NCBI RefSeq assembly: GCF_029168945.1
Contig: NC_083603.1
Coordinates: 14,198,001 to 14,262,000, forward strand
Origin: Cannabis sativa
Lineage: Eukaryota > Streptophyta > Magnoliopsida > Rosales > Cannabaceae
Reading direction: 5' to 3'
Length of the DNA: 64,000 bases
Shown: one piece after another, positions 47,059 to 58,039 of the stretch
Layout of the letters: each line of letters starts with the position of its first letter
Numbering within the stretch: the stretch's first letter is position 1
Notes under the pieces: generated by a model
What the model saw: only the letters and a program-made list of their open reading frames with translations
The model's database searches: none
Told to the model about the DNA's origin: nothing
Position numbers and translations under genes: made by a program

Positions 47059-47371
47059 TAAAGTGTCGAATAAATTCATGTTACAACCATAATTGATGTT
47101 TATATGCGTACCTACTCAAATAAAAGTAGAGATGATTTTTTTTTTATATATGATAATAGTAATTATAAATGACTCCTTATTTAACCCTTTCTCTAACGTT
47201 TTCCTTGATCATTGAACTACTTTATTAGTCTCTCTTCCTTTCTCAACCAATCTTTCTCAATTCTGAATATAAGATTCATTTCTTTAAATATTTTCAACAT
47301 AACGTCTACTTTTCAAAGTGTTCAAAATGTTTAATATTTTCAACATTGTTGTTGTTTCTTGATGATGTTAT
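47059..47371 (+). repeat. Tandem unit 4, 5' part only
   Basis: The start of a fourth unit, including the upstream region and the first codons of the longer reading (LLLFLDDV), cut at 47371 by an antisense copia LTR. The remainder is expected beyond the right window edge. GTTAT (47367-47371) is the expected TSD. Confidence 0.85.
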
Positions 47372-48255
47372 TGTTGGAAATTATTTTACCACGATCTTAG
47401 ATCTACTCACAAGTATGTTTATTAACACCCTAAATATGAACTTTCTAAAACGATGAAATAAACACGTATAAAGTTAAAGAAACCTTACATTGGGTGCAGC
47501 GGAACATAATGACTCCTTCCGTTCAGATATCTAGCCCTTGATTCCTTTCTGTAGCAGAGCATTATCAATATCTGAACCTGGATCTCTTTCTCTGAATCTT
47601 TGATGCTGAAACTCCTTCTTGCTGAAAGTCTTTCTTCACGATCTTCCTCACTATGATTGAGGTATCACTTGCTGTGTGTGGGCACTACTCATACACTAAG
47701 AATTTCTAAATTTGAGAGGGAAGAAAGAGAGAGGGAGTGGTCAGCCAGATAGGGAGAGAGAAGGCTCAGGTTTTTCTCTGAAGGAAAAATAGAAAATTTA
47801 AGTGTAAATTTCCTGAAGCCTTCACTATCTATTTATAGCATTCCACTAGGGTTAGGTTTGAATTATTTGGCATTAAAATAATGAAAATATCAGTTTAAAT
47901 TTCCTACAAAAGTGGCCGGCCCTATACTAGTGGATTTTGGCCTCACTTTTGCAATTTTGTAGTTTTACCTTTTCTACATCTGATTTTCTCAAAAACGCCA
48001 ATTTTCTAATTCAACCATTTAAATGCCAATTCTAACTATTTAATAACTATAAATAATTATTAAATAATATTGTCATTTATGATATTTATTAATTGAACCA
48101 TACAAAGTATCATAATTAACAAATATGCCCCTATAAACTCTTTCTTTACAATTTCGCCCTTACTTAGTGAAAATTTCACAAATAGACATAGTCTAAATTG
48201 AGAATTATAATTGATTAATCAAAACCAATTATATGAGTCTTACAAGCAATATTAT
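47372..48255 (-). mobile_element. C3: antisense copia LTR, first part
   Basis: Reverse complement of the right half of the copia A/B LTR: it starts TGTTGGAAATTATTTTACC, the complement of the LTR end. It includes the block CATTGGGTGCAGCGGAA and the antisense TATA box (CTATTTATAGCATTCC near 47835). It is interrupted at 48256 by the Athila-like insertion and resumes at 63711. Confidence 0.93.
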
Positions 48256-49478
48256 TGTTAGGTTATAATTAGCTTATGTCACGGGTCTTTAAAGTTAGCA
48301 TTATCTCGTCTATTGGTGTCTTTTGGAGCAGTTTTACGCTTGATTTGCATTATTTCAGGTTCCCGGAGTGTTAAAGTTCAAATTCAGTCAAATGGTGAAA
48401 AACTGGGATAAACTTGAAAAAATTGGAAAAATTCGTCTCCAGAAGCTACAGTAGTCGCGACTTCCATTGAGCCAGGTCGCGACCCTTTTTCCTGGTCGCG
48501 ACTTCGAGGTTTGGCAGAACCTTCAATTTTCGAGGTTCGCCTGTAGTCGCGACCAGCTTAAATGCTAGTCGCGACTAGGTACGGAAATTGCAGATTTGAC
48601 CTAATTTTGATTTTTCTCTCAATCGGAGGCACACCACTCATCCCTATATAAGGAATACGACACTGAAGGTCAGAAGGAAGCAAAAACAGATCTAATAATG
48701 GAGGCAAGTCGAAAGGAAGCTATCTTGAAGACCCGGAGCGATACCACCTTCTAGTTTCTTTCTTTTACCCTTTTAATTCTTCTTTATGTTTGTTTTTATT
48801 TCTAAATTAATCATGGATGTTTTTAGAGTTATTATGAACTAAATTTCCCAATAAGGGAGGATGATGATTGTTGTTTAAGTTTATGCCTAGTTAATAAATA
48901 ATTGCCATTCCTTCATCTTATGTGTGAATACTATCTTTATTTGTGTTTAATTCCATGAGCAAGCTTGATCACCTTTTACATGTTTAATGATCTCAATTCG
49001 AAATCTGAAAAGTGAGAATTGAGAATGCTAAAATTTGGATAGTCTAGGTTTTGATGTAAAACGAAAGTATTTACATAGCCTCAGTGACTAATAGATTATT
49101 GCTTAATGCTGATTTTGTGTTGATTTAATTAAGAAGTTAATTAGAGAACATATTATTTAGAACCTAAAAGATCTGAAAAGAGTTAGGTTAATTTATAATC
49201 TGTCATTCACATTGAGATAAGGATAGCAATTAGGTATTAACATTGGTAGCTTATCAACAGGATTCACCTCCCTAATCTCTCATCTTGATTAATCTTCGTT
49301 AATTTTCTCTTTAATTTCTGAGTTATTTACTTTCAAATTGCAAACTTATTATTTTACCGAATAGAATCATAAGTATAGTTCAGTAGTACTTAATCCAATT
49401 CCCTGTGGTTCGACCTCACTTGCGTGAGATACTACTTGATTGCGTGCACTTGCGTAATAACCATAAAAATTCGTAACA
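48256..49478 (+). mobile_element. Athila-like LTR 1 (1223 bp)
   Basis: TGTTAGGTTATAATTAGC to AAAATTCGTAACA. It holds five GTCGCGAC palindromes (48454-48575) and a TATA box (48645). The 3' third contains the conserved TCCCTGTGGTTCGACCTCAC segment near 49400. Confidence 0.95.
48454..48653 (+). promoter_or_regulatory. LTR 1 promoter: GTCGCGAC array and TATA box
   Basis: The palindrome GTCGCGAC is at 48454, 48476, 48495, 48546 and 48568, followed by TATATAAGG at 48645-48653. Spacing and repetition suggest protein-binding sites upstream of the LTR core promoter. The factor is unknown. Confidence 0.6.
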
Positions 49479-49484
49479 AGTTTT

Positions 49485-49502
49485 TGGCGCCATTGCCGGG
49501 GA
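49485..49502 (+). other. Primer binding site, first interior
   Basis: TGGCGCCATTGCCGGGGA, six bases after LTR 1. It differs from the usual Athila-type PBS by one base (G to A). Confidence 0.85.
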
Positions 49503-49617
49503 ATTGTTTAAAGATTAATATTACACAAATTATACTAATTTCTACTTTGGTATATTTTCTCTTTCTGATTTTTCTAACCTTTTTCTTGCAATATTTTCGT
49601 GATCCATTTCAGGAATC

Positions 49618-51721
49618 CTATGTGTATGCGCCGTCAAGGACAAGCTGTCATATTACCAGTTGATCCTGAAATCGAGAAAACTTGTAGGAGAAACCGAAAG
49701 AACAAGAGGCAAGCTTGCACATGGAAGATCAAGCTGCTAATGCTGCAAACAATGGATGCAATAACGGTAATAATGGTGGCGCCGTAGAAGATCAAGCTAA
49801 TGGCCGCAGCTTGAGAGATTACATTCTCCCTACTCTGACGGGAGTGCAGTCATGTATCAGGCCACCGGCAGTGGATGCAAATAACTTTGAGATCAAACCT
49901 GCCATACTTCAAATGGTGCAGTCTTGAGTTCAGTTTGGTGGCCTCCCTTCTGAAGATCCTAACCTGCATCTCTCTAACTTCATGGAACTTTGTGAAACTT
50001 TTAAAGTTAATGGAGTTAGTGATGATGCCATTCGACTGAGACTGTTCCCATTCTCTCTCAGAGAACGAGCCAAGAGTTGGCTAAACTCCTTGCCACCCAA
50101 CTCTATTGCCACCTGGAATGATCTGGCAACGAAATTCTTGTCAAAGTTCTTTCCTCCAGCCAAGTCTGCAAAGCTGAGAGGAGAAATCAATAACTTTTGC
50201 CAACAAGATAATGAATCTCTCCATGAGGCTTGGGAGAGGTTTAAAGATCTGATCAGAAAGTGCCCTCATCATGGTATAGAGAAGTGGATGCTGGTCCACA
50301 ACTTCTACAATGGGTTGGTAGGAAACACTAGAACTCTAATAGATGCAGCAGGTGGTGGAGCCTTCATGAGAAAAAGTGCTAATGAGGCGTATGATCTATT
50401 GGAGGAGATGGCTCTAAATAATCAGCAGTGGCCAACTGAAAGAAGTCAATCAAAGAGGGTAGCTGGTGTGTTAGAGGTGGATGCCATCACAAAGTTGACA
50501 GCTCAGGTTGAGGCATTGACAAAGCTAATTGCAGGGCAAGCTAAACAAGCCCAAGTTGTGTGTGAGTTATGTGGAGGAAGTCACCACTTTTCAGAGTGTC
50601 AAGCAGATGTGGATGATTTGCCAATGGATGAAGCTAAAGCCATTGGAAATTTTTCACAGAATAATAACAACAATTATGGGTTCAACCAGGGTAATAACCG
50701 AAGAAAAAGTGGGTTCTATCAGCAACGAAATCAGAACCAGAATCAGAACCAACAGTTTAATCAGCAACAAACCTCTGGTGGAAATTCTGGTTTGCAGACA
50801 AATTTGTTGCTACAATTCATGACTGAAACTAGATCTTCCATTAAAGACCTGCAGACTCAGATGGGCCAATTAGCAACTCAGGTAGCAACCCGTCCTCAAG
50901 GAAATTTGCCTTGTACAACTGAAATTAATCCTAAGGAAAACTGCAATTCAATTACCCTGAGGAGCGGTAAGAAGTATGATGGGCCTGAATTGACACAACC
51001 AATTGATGTAAATAAGGAGATTAAAGTTCAATCAGTGCGAACCCCAACACCAACAGTAAAGAAGGCTACTGATAGCTCAACACAACCTCAACAGTCCCCA
51101 CCAATCAGTATTGATCATCATGAAAAGATACCTTATCCTCAGAGACTCTGTAAGACCAATCTAGACAAGCAGTTCACAAAATTTCTAGAGGTCTTCAAAA
51201 GACTACACATCAACATTCCTTTTGCTGAAGCCTTGGAACAAATGCCCCGTCATGTGAAGTTCATGAAGGAGATATTGTCTAAGAAGAGAAAATTGGAGGA
51301 CTATGAAACAGTGGCATTAACTGAGGAGTGTAGCGCCATTTTGCAAAAGAAACTACCGCCCAAGCTTAAAGATCCGGGTAGTTTCAATATTCCATGCTGT
51401 ATAGGGGGTTCGGTGGAAACCAAAGCTCTGTGTGATTTGGGAGCAAGCATTAATCTAATGCCATTGTCTGTCTTCAAAAGGCTAGGATTGGGAAAAGCAA
51501 AGCCTACAACAGTGACTTTACAACTGGCAGATCGTTCTTTGACTCATCCTTGTGGGATAATTGAAGATGTACTGGTGAAGGTTGGTAAGTTTATCTTCCC
51601 TGCTGATTTCCTAATTCTTGATATGGAAGAAGATTCAACTATTCCCATTATTTTGGGAAGACCATTCTTAGCCACGGGCCGAGCATTAATAGATGTTCAA
51701 AAGGGGGAGTTAAAGTTGTGA
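49618..51721 (+). pseudogene. Athila-like gag-protease, first copy
   Basis: Colinear with the better second copy at 56723-58900. Defects: a frame change near 49712, where a segment of the second copy is absent; TGA at 49925-49927 (TTA in the second copy); and TGA at 51719-51721 (CGA in the second copy). From 49982 a 579-codon stretch is open. It contains the Gag domain ([20 protein letters not shown] and [19 protein letters not shown]), the zinc knuckle [13 protein letters not shown], a Gln/Asn-rich linker and the protease (KALCDLGASINLMPLSVF, then IPIILGRPFLATG). The protease active site reads Asp-Leu-Gly, as is common in Athila-type elements. Confidence 0.9.
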
Positions 51722-52060
51722 GTGCAAGATGAAGAGGTCATTTTTAATGTTTTTGCCCCCAACCGACATTCCTACCTGTTGTAAGATTGAGATAGTGAAG
51801 CGTTCTTCTGCAAAAGCTGATAAGAAGAAAGCAAAGCCTAAAGAGCGACTTCGAACGATTCGGCGACGTTGGAAAAGATTGGTGTGTGGGAATTCTGAAA
51901 ATGAACTTATTCTAGTGCAAAACTCTGAAATTATCAACTTGGGAGGTCAATTTGACCAAACCAAGTCCGCCATGATCCTGGCGCCACTTTGAAGTACAAG
52001 GCTCAGCGTCCAGCTGTATGACGATAAAGACAGCGCTCTTGGGACGCAACCCAAGTGTTT
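51722..52060 (+). pseudogene. Short Pol remnant after protease, first copy
   Basis: After the protease no RT, RNase H or integrase can be read. A short basic reading follows instead (KPKERLRTIRRRWKRLV, then NSEIINLGG), ending at 51992. Next comes the segment CTCTTGGGACGCAACCCAAG (about 52037), whose counterpart normally ends the Athila pol region. This suggests a large in-element deletion that fused protease to the end of pol. Confidence 0.6.
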
Positions 52061-52209
52061 TTCGTTAATTTTTTTTTCAGACTTGTGATTATATTTTAGT
52101 ATGCTTTAGTATTGTTAGTATTTTCAATTTTTAGATTAGTACCAGACATTATGTTTTTTAATTGAATCGTGAAAAGCGTGAAAAAAAAAATTCGACCTGA
52201 AGCCCAGTG

Positions 52210-52366
52210 GTCGCGACTAGCCTTTGGCCAAGTCGCGACCTATTTTCCAAGTCGCGACCCCAGTCGCGACTTCCTGATTTTTCAGAGAAGCATAAAAATC
52301 AATCGTAAGCTAGTCGCGACTTGCCCTAGGCTAGGTCGCGACTTGCTCACGGATTTTTCTATAAAT
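52210..52366 (+). promoter_or_regulatory. Putative internal promoter, first copy: GTCGCGAC array and TATA box
   Basis: GTCGCGAC is at 52210, 52232, 52251, 52263, 52313 and 52335, with TATAAAT at 52360-52366. This mirrors the LTR promoter, but about 0.6 kb upstream of ORF2. A spliceable leader follows (donor GTAAGTAT at 52683, possible acceptor TTTCAG at 52909), then ATG at 52928. A separate ORF2 transcript is inferred, not shown. Confidence 0.5.
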
Positions 52367-52927
52367 TCAAATTTTTCCCCCTCATTCAACCCTACACCAA
52401 AAATTTCAAAATTTAAATCCTCTCAGCCGAACCCTACCCCTTTTCATCTCAAAATTTCAATTTTTCATCTCCAATCTTCAATCTTTTCATCTTTTCTTAA
52501 ATTTCTTAAACCCAATCCATTCAAAAACCCAATTTCACCCAACAATCTACACATATCATCAAAACCCATACCAAAAATAACCCATAATAGCCCAAATCCA
52601 AAAATCACCATTGTCTTCAACTTCAACCTCAAGCTTTCAAGAACATTCAACAATGGAGGTGGAGTAAAGCTTTTTCGGGTTTGTAAGTATCACTTTCTTC
52701 AATCTTTAAAGAATTTGATTAACTTTTTCTAGATTTTGAGTGATATAAATGTGTGCTGTGCAAAAATATTGTTGATATTGGGTTTGTCATTATTGTATTG
52801 TGATATTGAGTGTTTGGGAATATTGTTTGAGTGAATTTTTTATTTTTGGGATAGAGAAAAATTAAGGGGAAGTGCTGCCCAATTTTTTAAAAGAAAAAAA
52901 AAGTTTCAGAAAATACCAAAAAAAAAA

Positions 52928-53536
52928 ATGGCACCCAAGAGGACTAGGAATGTAGAGGAGGGTTCGTCTTCAAACCCACCGCCAACGGGTTTTGATAGGA
53001 CCCGCTTTGGAAACATTGAGGCCCAAAATCGCTTCGTGAGGCTAAAGAATAGGGCTTATATTGATGATCGAGGTATTGAATTCCCGGAAAATCCCTTGAG
53101 GCGCCAAGCTCGATTTGAAACAATCAGAGCTCAAATAGAAAGAATGAAGTGGGGGAGCTTTGTAGATGCTCGGGGTCGGGCTAATGTTACTATGGCTTGT
53201 GAATTCCTTGCGAATTGGCCCGACCGCCGGAATGGGGAAGTGAAGGTGCGTGGAAAGAAAGTTCCCGCTACTGCTGATGCATTTAATGTGATGTTCTCTG
53301 TCCAAGATTACACTAGGGAAGAACAACACCTCCGAATTATTGAGGAGGAAGAGCAGTTTCATATGGTGGATGTGGCGGAGACAGTGGGGTTTCCTGGGTT
53401 GAGGTTCCGTGACAATGATGGCACCGAGGGGTCGCCAAATATTCTATACCGGTGTGAGCTGAACCCGGTGGCAAAAACATGGTTGTACTTTGTGAGTGCT
53501 CGGTTAGTGCCCAACAAGCATTTTTCCGATGTCTAA
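52928..53536 (+). CDS. Athila-like ORF2, N-terminal part, first copy
   Basis: MAPKRTRNVEEGSSS starts a 202-codon frame that ends at TAA 53534-53536. The protein resembles the putative plant transposon protein domain found with Athila-type elements (blocks RFVRLKNRAYIDDRGIEF, FLANWPDRRNGEVKVRGKKV and DAFNVMFSV). This identification comes from memory of the family. There is no signal peptide or clear transmembrane segment, so the label envelope, often given to ORFs in this position, is not supported. The second copy is almost identical (one residue differs). Confidence 0.65.
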   Translation: MAPKRTRNVEEGSSSNPPPTGFDRTRFGNIEAQNRFVRLKNRAYIDDRGIEFPENPLRRQARFETIRAQIERMKWGSFVDARGRANVTMACEFLANWPDRRNGEVKVRGKKVPATADAFNVMFSVQDYTREEQHLRIIEEEEQFHMVDVAETVGFPGLRFRDNDGTEGSPNILYRCELNPVAKTWLYFVSARLVPNKHFSDV

Positions 53537-54106
53537 ATGGATCGCCTGAAATATGTGTACACCATAATGAAGGGGTACAACATTAACATTGGAAAAGTCA
53601 TAAGGAAAAGCATTGAGCAGATCGTGCAAGGAGCCACGGGAGGTGGTTTTGGTTTGGCAGGAGTTATCACAGAACTCTGCGGGGCATATGAAGTTCCCTA
53701 GTTAGAGTATGACCACACGGTGTTGCCACTTCGCAAGATGGACATCGCCTTTGTCAACAGGCTGAAAGAGCCACATCCCTATGGCCAACCACCACCTGAT
53801 GCACCGCAAGGGCGTAGGCGGCAACGCAAGCCTAGTGTTGAAGAAGAAGAGGAGCAACCCCTACAATTGCCTGGGCCCATCGATCCTACAACAGAATACA
53901 CTCATGCACAGCTGAGTTATATAATTCAGCAGAACAACCACATGCAACAATACATGGTGCAAAGGAGTATCTATGATGAGGGACAAGTTCAGCAACTCAA
54001 CTCTCTTATCAACAGAATGAATATTGGGATTGATGACCCGAACTATTTAGCACAACCTCCTCGGTTCTATCCCTATGACCAGCCGCCACCACCCAACCCT
54101 TTCTGA
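53537..54106 (+). pseudogene. Athila-like ORF2, C-terminal part, first copy
   Basis: In frame with the upstream part and separated only by TAA directly followed by ATG. It reads MDRLKYVYTIMKGYNINIG, then a middle part with TAG at 53699-53701 (CAG in the second copy), an acidic stretch EEEEEQPLQLPGP, the Gln-rich helix YIIQQNNHMQQYMVQRS and a Pro-rich end (QPPPPNPF). Confidence 0.7.
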
Positions 54107-55378
54107 AAGGGTGTCAGGTAAGTTTCTTCTCTCTGCATATTACTGTATACATTGGGGACAATGTAATATTTAGTTTGGGGGGAGAGACTTAAAAATTTTA
54201 AATTCTGCACTTTAATTTCTGCATTTTAATTTTTTGTTTTAGTTTTTTGTTTTAGTTAAGGAATTGCAATAAGCTTGATGATAGTTGTATACTACTGATT
54301 AGTGCGATGTGTTCTGAAATTGCAAAATAACTGTGTGCTTGATTTTGTTAACTCTTTGGATTAGTTTGGATGCTTAGAAACCTATGTTTAATTGTAATTA
54401 CTCAATCTGTGAAAATTGTTATAACTGTTTTACTATGGTTTGTGGAAAGATTAACAGGATAGCTTAGAACTTGCATGTATATTCTTTTGAGGCGAAATCC
54501 TTGATAGTGTTCAATTGGAATATGACTTAGGCATTTGTTGGATAGTTTGAGCTTTTCAAGCCTACCATAATAATGTGTATCCCTAGTTAACCTTTTGAGC
54601 CTAAACCTGTTATGTTTTTCACCCATTGATTTGAAAAATTTTGCAACCACACTATTAATTTTTCTTCACCATGTTATCCATGATATCATAAGCTACATAA
54701 TTAGTTTGGGGGAGAGGAAACATTTAGTGTGAGGAAATAGTGAGAGGGAGAAAAACTTGTAAGATTGAGAAGAAAAAAAATTGTGTAATTCAATGTCACT
54801 GAAAAAAAAAAGAATACGAAAAAAAAAACACAATGAAAAAGTAAAAATATGTGTTAAAAAAAAATATATGATTTCAGTGATGTTGGAAAATAGTAGAGAT
54901 GTCTTCTATCAATCTTGGTAAATTTGGGAACAGTATGGGGTTTTAGAGAAAGAGAAGTAAAAAGCTTGTGGGTTCTGTTTGTGTGATTATGATATCTTGT
55001 GCCAAAATTGTCTTTTGCCTATCCATGAATATCTGAGCCATACTACCTAAGCCTTGAAAATACCTAATGATTCCGAAGAACACTGTCAACATTAGTGGAG
55101 AAAGGTAAGCATGCAAGCTTATGAGTTATCGGATTGTGGAATTAATGGAAAGAGTAAAACTTTTATAACAATGTTTCACATTTGAGTAAATTGTTGCAGT
55201 TGTACATAGTGTTATTTATGGAGCATCCGAGTTAATTGTTAGAGTTAGTAGGATCAAAATTCTAGTTTATGCAAGTAGAAAGCAGAGCATGAGTCAGCAG
55301 CATAGTAATTATCTGATAGTGTAGTTAGTTTTTTTTTATCTTACTCGGGGGCGAGTAAGAATCTAGTTTGGGGGATTT
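54107..55378 (+). other. 3' untranslated region of first interior, with three PPT-like tracts and a hairpin
   Basis: No gene. The motif AGTTTGGGGG occurs at 54172, 54703 and 55365; the last is the PPT next to LTR 2. An A-rich stretch lies at about 54768-54870. A perfect hairpin CTTACTCG, GGGG, CGAGTAAG is at 55340-55359, five bases before the PPT. Confidence 0.75.
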
Positions 55379-56575
55379 TGTTAGGTTATAATTAGCTTAT
55401 GTCACGGGTCTTTAAAGTTAGCATTATCTCGTCTATTGGTGTCTTTTGGAGCAGTTTTACGCTTGATTTACATTATTTCAGGTTCCCGGAGTGTTAAAGT
55501 TCAAATTCAGTCAAATGGCGAAAAACTGGGATAAACTTGAAAAAATTGGAAAAATTCGTCTCCAGAAGCTACAGTAGTCGCGACTTCCATTGAGCCAGGT
55601 GACGACCCTTTTTCCTGGTCGCGACTTCGAGGTTTGCCTGTAGTCGCGACCAGCTTAAATGCTAGTCGCGACTAGGTACGGAAATCGCAGATTTGACCTA
55701 ATTTTGATTTTTCTCTCAATTGGAGCCACACCACTCATCCCTATATAAGGAATACGACACTGAAGGTCAGAAGGAAGCAAAAACAGATCTAATAGTGGAG
55801 GCAAGTGGAAAGGAAGCTATCTTGAAGACCCGGAGCGATACCACCTTCTAGTTTCTTTCTTTTACCCTTTTAATTCTTCTTTATGTTTGTTTTTATTTCT
55901 GAATTAATCATGGATGTTTTTAGAGTTATTATGAACTAAATTTCCCAATAAGGGAGGATGATGATTGTTGTTTAAGTTTATGCCTAGTTAATAAATAATT
56001 GTCATTCCTTCATCTTATGTGTGAATACTATCTTTATTTGTGTTTAATTCCATGTGCAAGCTTGATCACCTTTTACATGTTTAATGATCTCAATTCGAAA
56101 TCTGAAAAGTGAGAATTGAGAATGCTAAAATTTATATAGTCTAAGTTTTGATATAAAACGAAAGTATTTACATAGCCTCAGTCACTAATAGATTATTGCT
56201 TGATGCTGATTTTGTGTTGATTTAATTAAGAAGTTAATTAGAGAACATATTATTTAGAACCTAAAAGATCTGAAAAGAGTTAGGTTAATGTATAATCTGT
56301 CATTCACATTGCGATAAGGATAGCAATTAGGTATTAACATTGGTAGCTTATCAACAGGATTCACCTCCCTCATCTCTCATCTTGATTAATCTTCGTTTAT
56401 TTTCTCTTTAATTTCTGAGTTATTTACTTTCAAATTGCAAACTTATTATTTTACCGAATAGAATCATAAGTATTGTTCAGTAGTACTTAATCCAATTCCC
56501 TGTGGTTCGACCTCACTTGCGTGAGATACTACTTGATTGCGTGCACTTGCGTAATAACCATAAAAATTCGTAACA
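55379..56575 (+). mobile_element. Athila-like LTR 2, shared middle LTR (1197 bp)
   Basis: Same termini as LTR 1. It is shorter mainly because about 24 bp are missing between the third and fourth palindrome (CGAGGTTTGCCTG). Palindromes remain at 55577, 55618, 55643 and 55665; the second is mutated to GTGACGAC. The TATA box is at 55742-55750. It serves as 3' LTR of the first interior and 5' LTR of the second. No TSD adjoins it. Confidence 0.95.
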
Positions 56576-56581
56576 AGTTTT

Positions 56582-56599
56582 TGGCCCCGTTGCCGGGGA
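56582..56599 (+). other. Primer binding site, second interior
   Basis: TGGCCCCGTTGCCGGGGA, with one change (G to C) from the usual Athila-type sequence, at a different position from the change in the first interior. Confidence 0.85.
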
Positions 56600-56722
56600 A
56601 TTGTTTAAAGATTAATATTACACAAATTATACTAACTTCTACTTTGGTATATTTTCTCTTTCTGATTTTTCTAACCTTTTTCTTGCAATATTTTTGAGAT
56701 CCATTTCAGGAATCCTAAGTCT

Positions 56723-58039
56723 ATGTGCCGTCAAGGACAAGCTGTCATATTACCAGTTGATCCTGAAATCGAGAAAACTTGTAGGAGAAACCGAAAGAAC
56801 AAGAGGCAAGAAGGAGTTTCAGCAACTTCTGAAACTTCAGAAATCATGGCTGCTAATGCTGCAAACAATGGAGGCAATAACGGTAATAATGGTGGCGCCG
56901 TAGAAGATCAAGCTAATGGCCGCAGCTTGAGAGATTACATTCTCCCTACTCTGACGGGAGTGCAGTCATGTATCAGGCCACCGGCAGTGGATGCAAATAA
57001 CTTTGAGATCAAACCTGCCATACTTCAAATGGTGCAGTCTTTAGTTCAGTTTGGTGGCCTCCCTTCTGAAGATCCTAACCTGCATCTCTCTAACTTCATG
57101 GAACTTTGTGAAACTTTTAAAGTTAATGGAGTTAGTGATGATGCCATTCGACTGAGACTGTTCCCATTCTCTCTCAGAGAACGAGCCAAGAGTTGGCTAA
57201 ACTCCTTGCCACCCAACTCTATTGCCACCTGGAATGATCTGGCAACGAAATTCTTGTCAAAGTTCTTTCCTCCAGCCAAGTCTGCAAAGCTGAGAGGAGA
57301 AATCAATAACTTTTGCCAACAAGATAATGAATCTCTCCATGAGGCTTGGGAGAGGTTTAAAGATCTGATCAGAAAGTGCCCTCATCATGGTATAGAAAAG
57401 TGGATGCCGGTCCACAACTTCTACAATGGGTTGGTAGGAAACACTAGAACTCTAATAGATGCAGCAGCTGGTGGAGCCTTCATGACAAAAAGTGCTAATG
57501 AGGCGTATGATCTATTGGAGGAGATGGCTCTAAATAATCAGCAGTGGCCAACTGAAAGAAGTCAATCAAATAGGGTAGCTGGTGTGTTAGAGTTTGATGC
57601 CATCACAAAGTTGACAGCTCAGGTTCAGGCATTGACAAAGCTAATTGCAGGGCAAGCTAAACAAGCCCAAGTTGTGTGTGAGTTATGTGGAGGAAGTCAC
57701 CACTTTTCAGAGTGTCAATCAGATGTGGATGATTTGCCAATGGATGAAGCTAAAGCCATTGGAAATTTTTCACAGAATAATAACAATAATTATGGGTTCA
57801 ACCAGGGTAATAACCGAAGAAACAGTGGGTTCTATCAGCAACGAAATCCGAACCAGAATCAGAACCAACAGTTTAATCAGCAACAAACCTCTGGTGGAAA
57901 TTCTGGTTTGCAGACAGATTTATTGCTACAATTCATGACTGAAACTAGATCTTCCATTAAAGACCTGCAGACTCAGATGGGCCAATTAGCAACTCAGGTA
58001 GCAACCCGTCCTCAAGGAAATTTGCCTAGTACAACTTAA
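56723..58039 (+). CDS. Athila-like Gag, second copy (438 codons)
   Basis: The start ATG ([15 protein letters not shown]) and a complete N-terminal region are kept. Residues about 125-250 form the Retrotrans_gag domain ([16 protein letters not shown], then [20 protein letters not shown]). The zinc knuckle [13 protein letters not shown] is at about residue 312, and an Asn/Gln-rich tail of low complexity follows. TAA at 58037-58039 replaces the GAA of the first copy and separates Gag from protease. Gag would assemble the particle and package RNA. Whether the stop is a decay mutation or tolerated is unclear. Confidence 0.85.
   Translation: MCRQGQAVILPVDPEIEKTCRRNRKNKRQEGVSATSETSEIMAANAANNGGNNGNNGGAVEDQANGRSLRDYILPTLTGVQSCIRPPAVDANNFEIKPAILQMVQSLVQFGGLPSEDPNLHLSNFMELCETFKVNGVSDDAIRLRLFPFSLRERAKSWLNSLPPNSIATWNDLATKFLSKFFPPAKSAKLRGEINNFCQQDNESLHEAWERFKDLIRKCPHHGIEKWMPVHNFYNGLVGNTRTLIDAAAGGAFMTKSANEAYDLLEEMALNNQQWPTERSQSNRVAGVLEFDAITKLTAQVQALTKLIAGQAKQAQVVCELCGGSHHFSECQSDVDDLPMDEAKAIGNFSQNNNNNYGFNQGNNRRNSGFYQQRNPNQNQNQQFNQQQTSGGNSGLQTDLLLQFMTETRSSIKDLQTQMGQLATQVATRPQGNLPSTT

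Noticed and set aside
48454..48575. CRISPR-like array of GTCGCGAC repeats
   Set aside because: The repeats are 8 bp, spacers are irregular (about 10-45 bp) and similar between copies, and the context is a plant LTR. It is a cis-regulatory array, not CRISPR.
49599..49787. 62-codon ORF at the start of the first Athila-like interior
   Set aside because: Its first half is the Gag N-terminus, but the second half runs in the wrong frame after a local deletion; it is a by-product of the frameshift.
52169..52732. A 187-codon plus-strand ORF over the internal promoter (and its twin at 59288-59851)
   Set aside because: It crosses the GTCGCGAC array and TATA box, has Phe/Asn/Pro/Lys-biased low-complexity content and no family resemblance. 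It is better explained as promoter plus leader sequence.
52928..54106. ORF2 as an envelope protein
   Set aside because: Position after pol suggests the label often used for Athila elements, but no signal peptide, glycosylation-rich ectodomain or transmembrane segment is visible.
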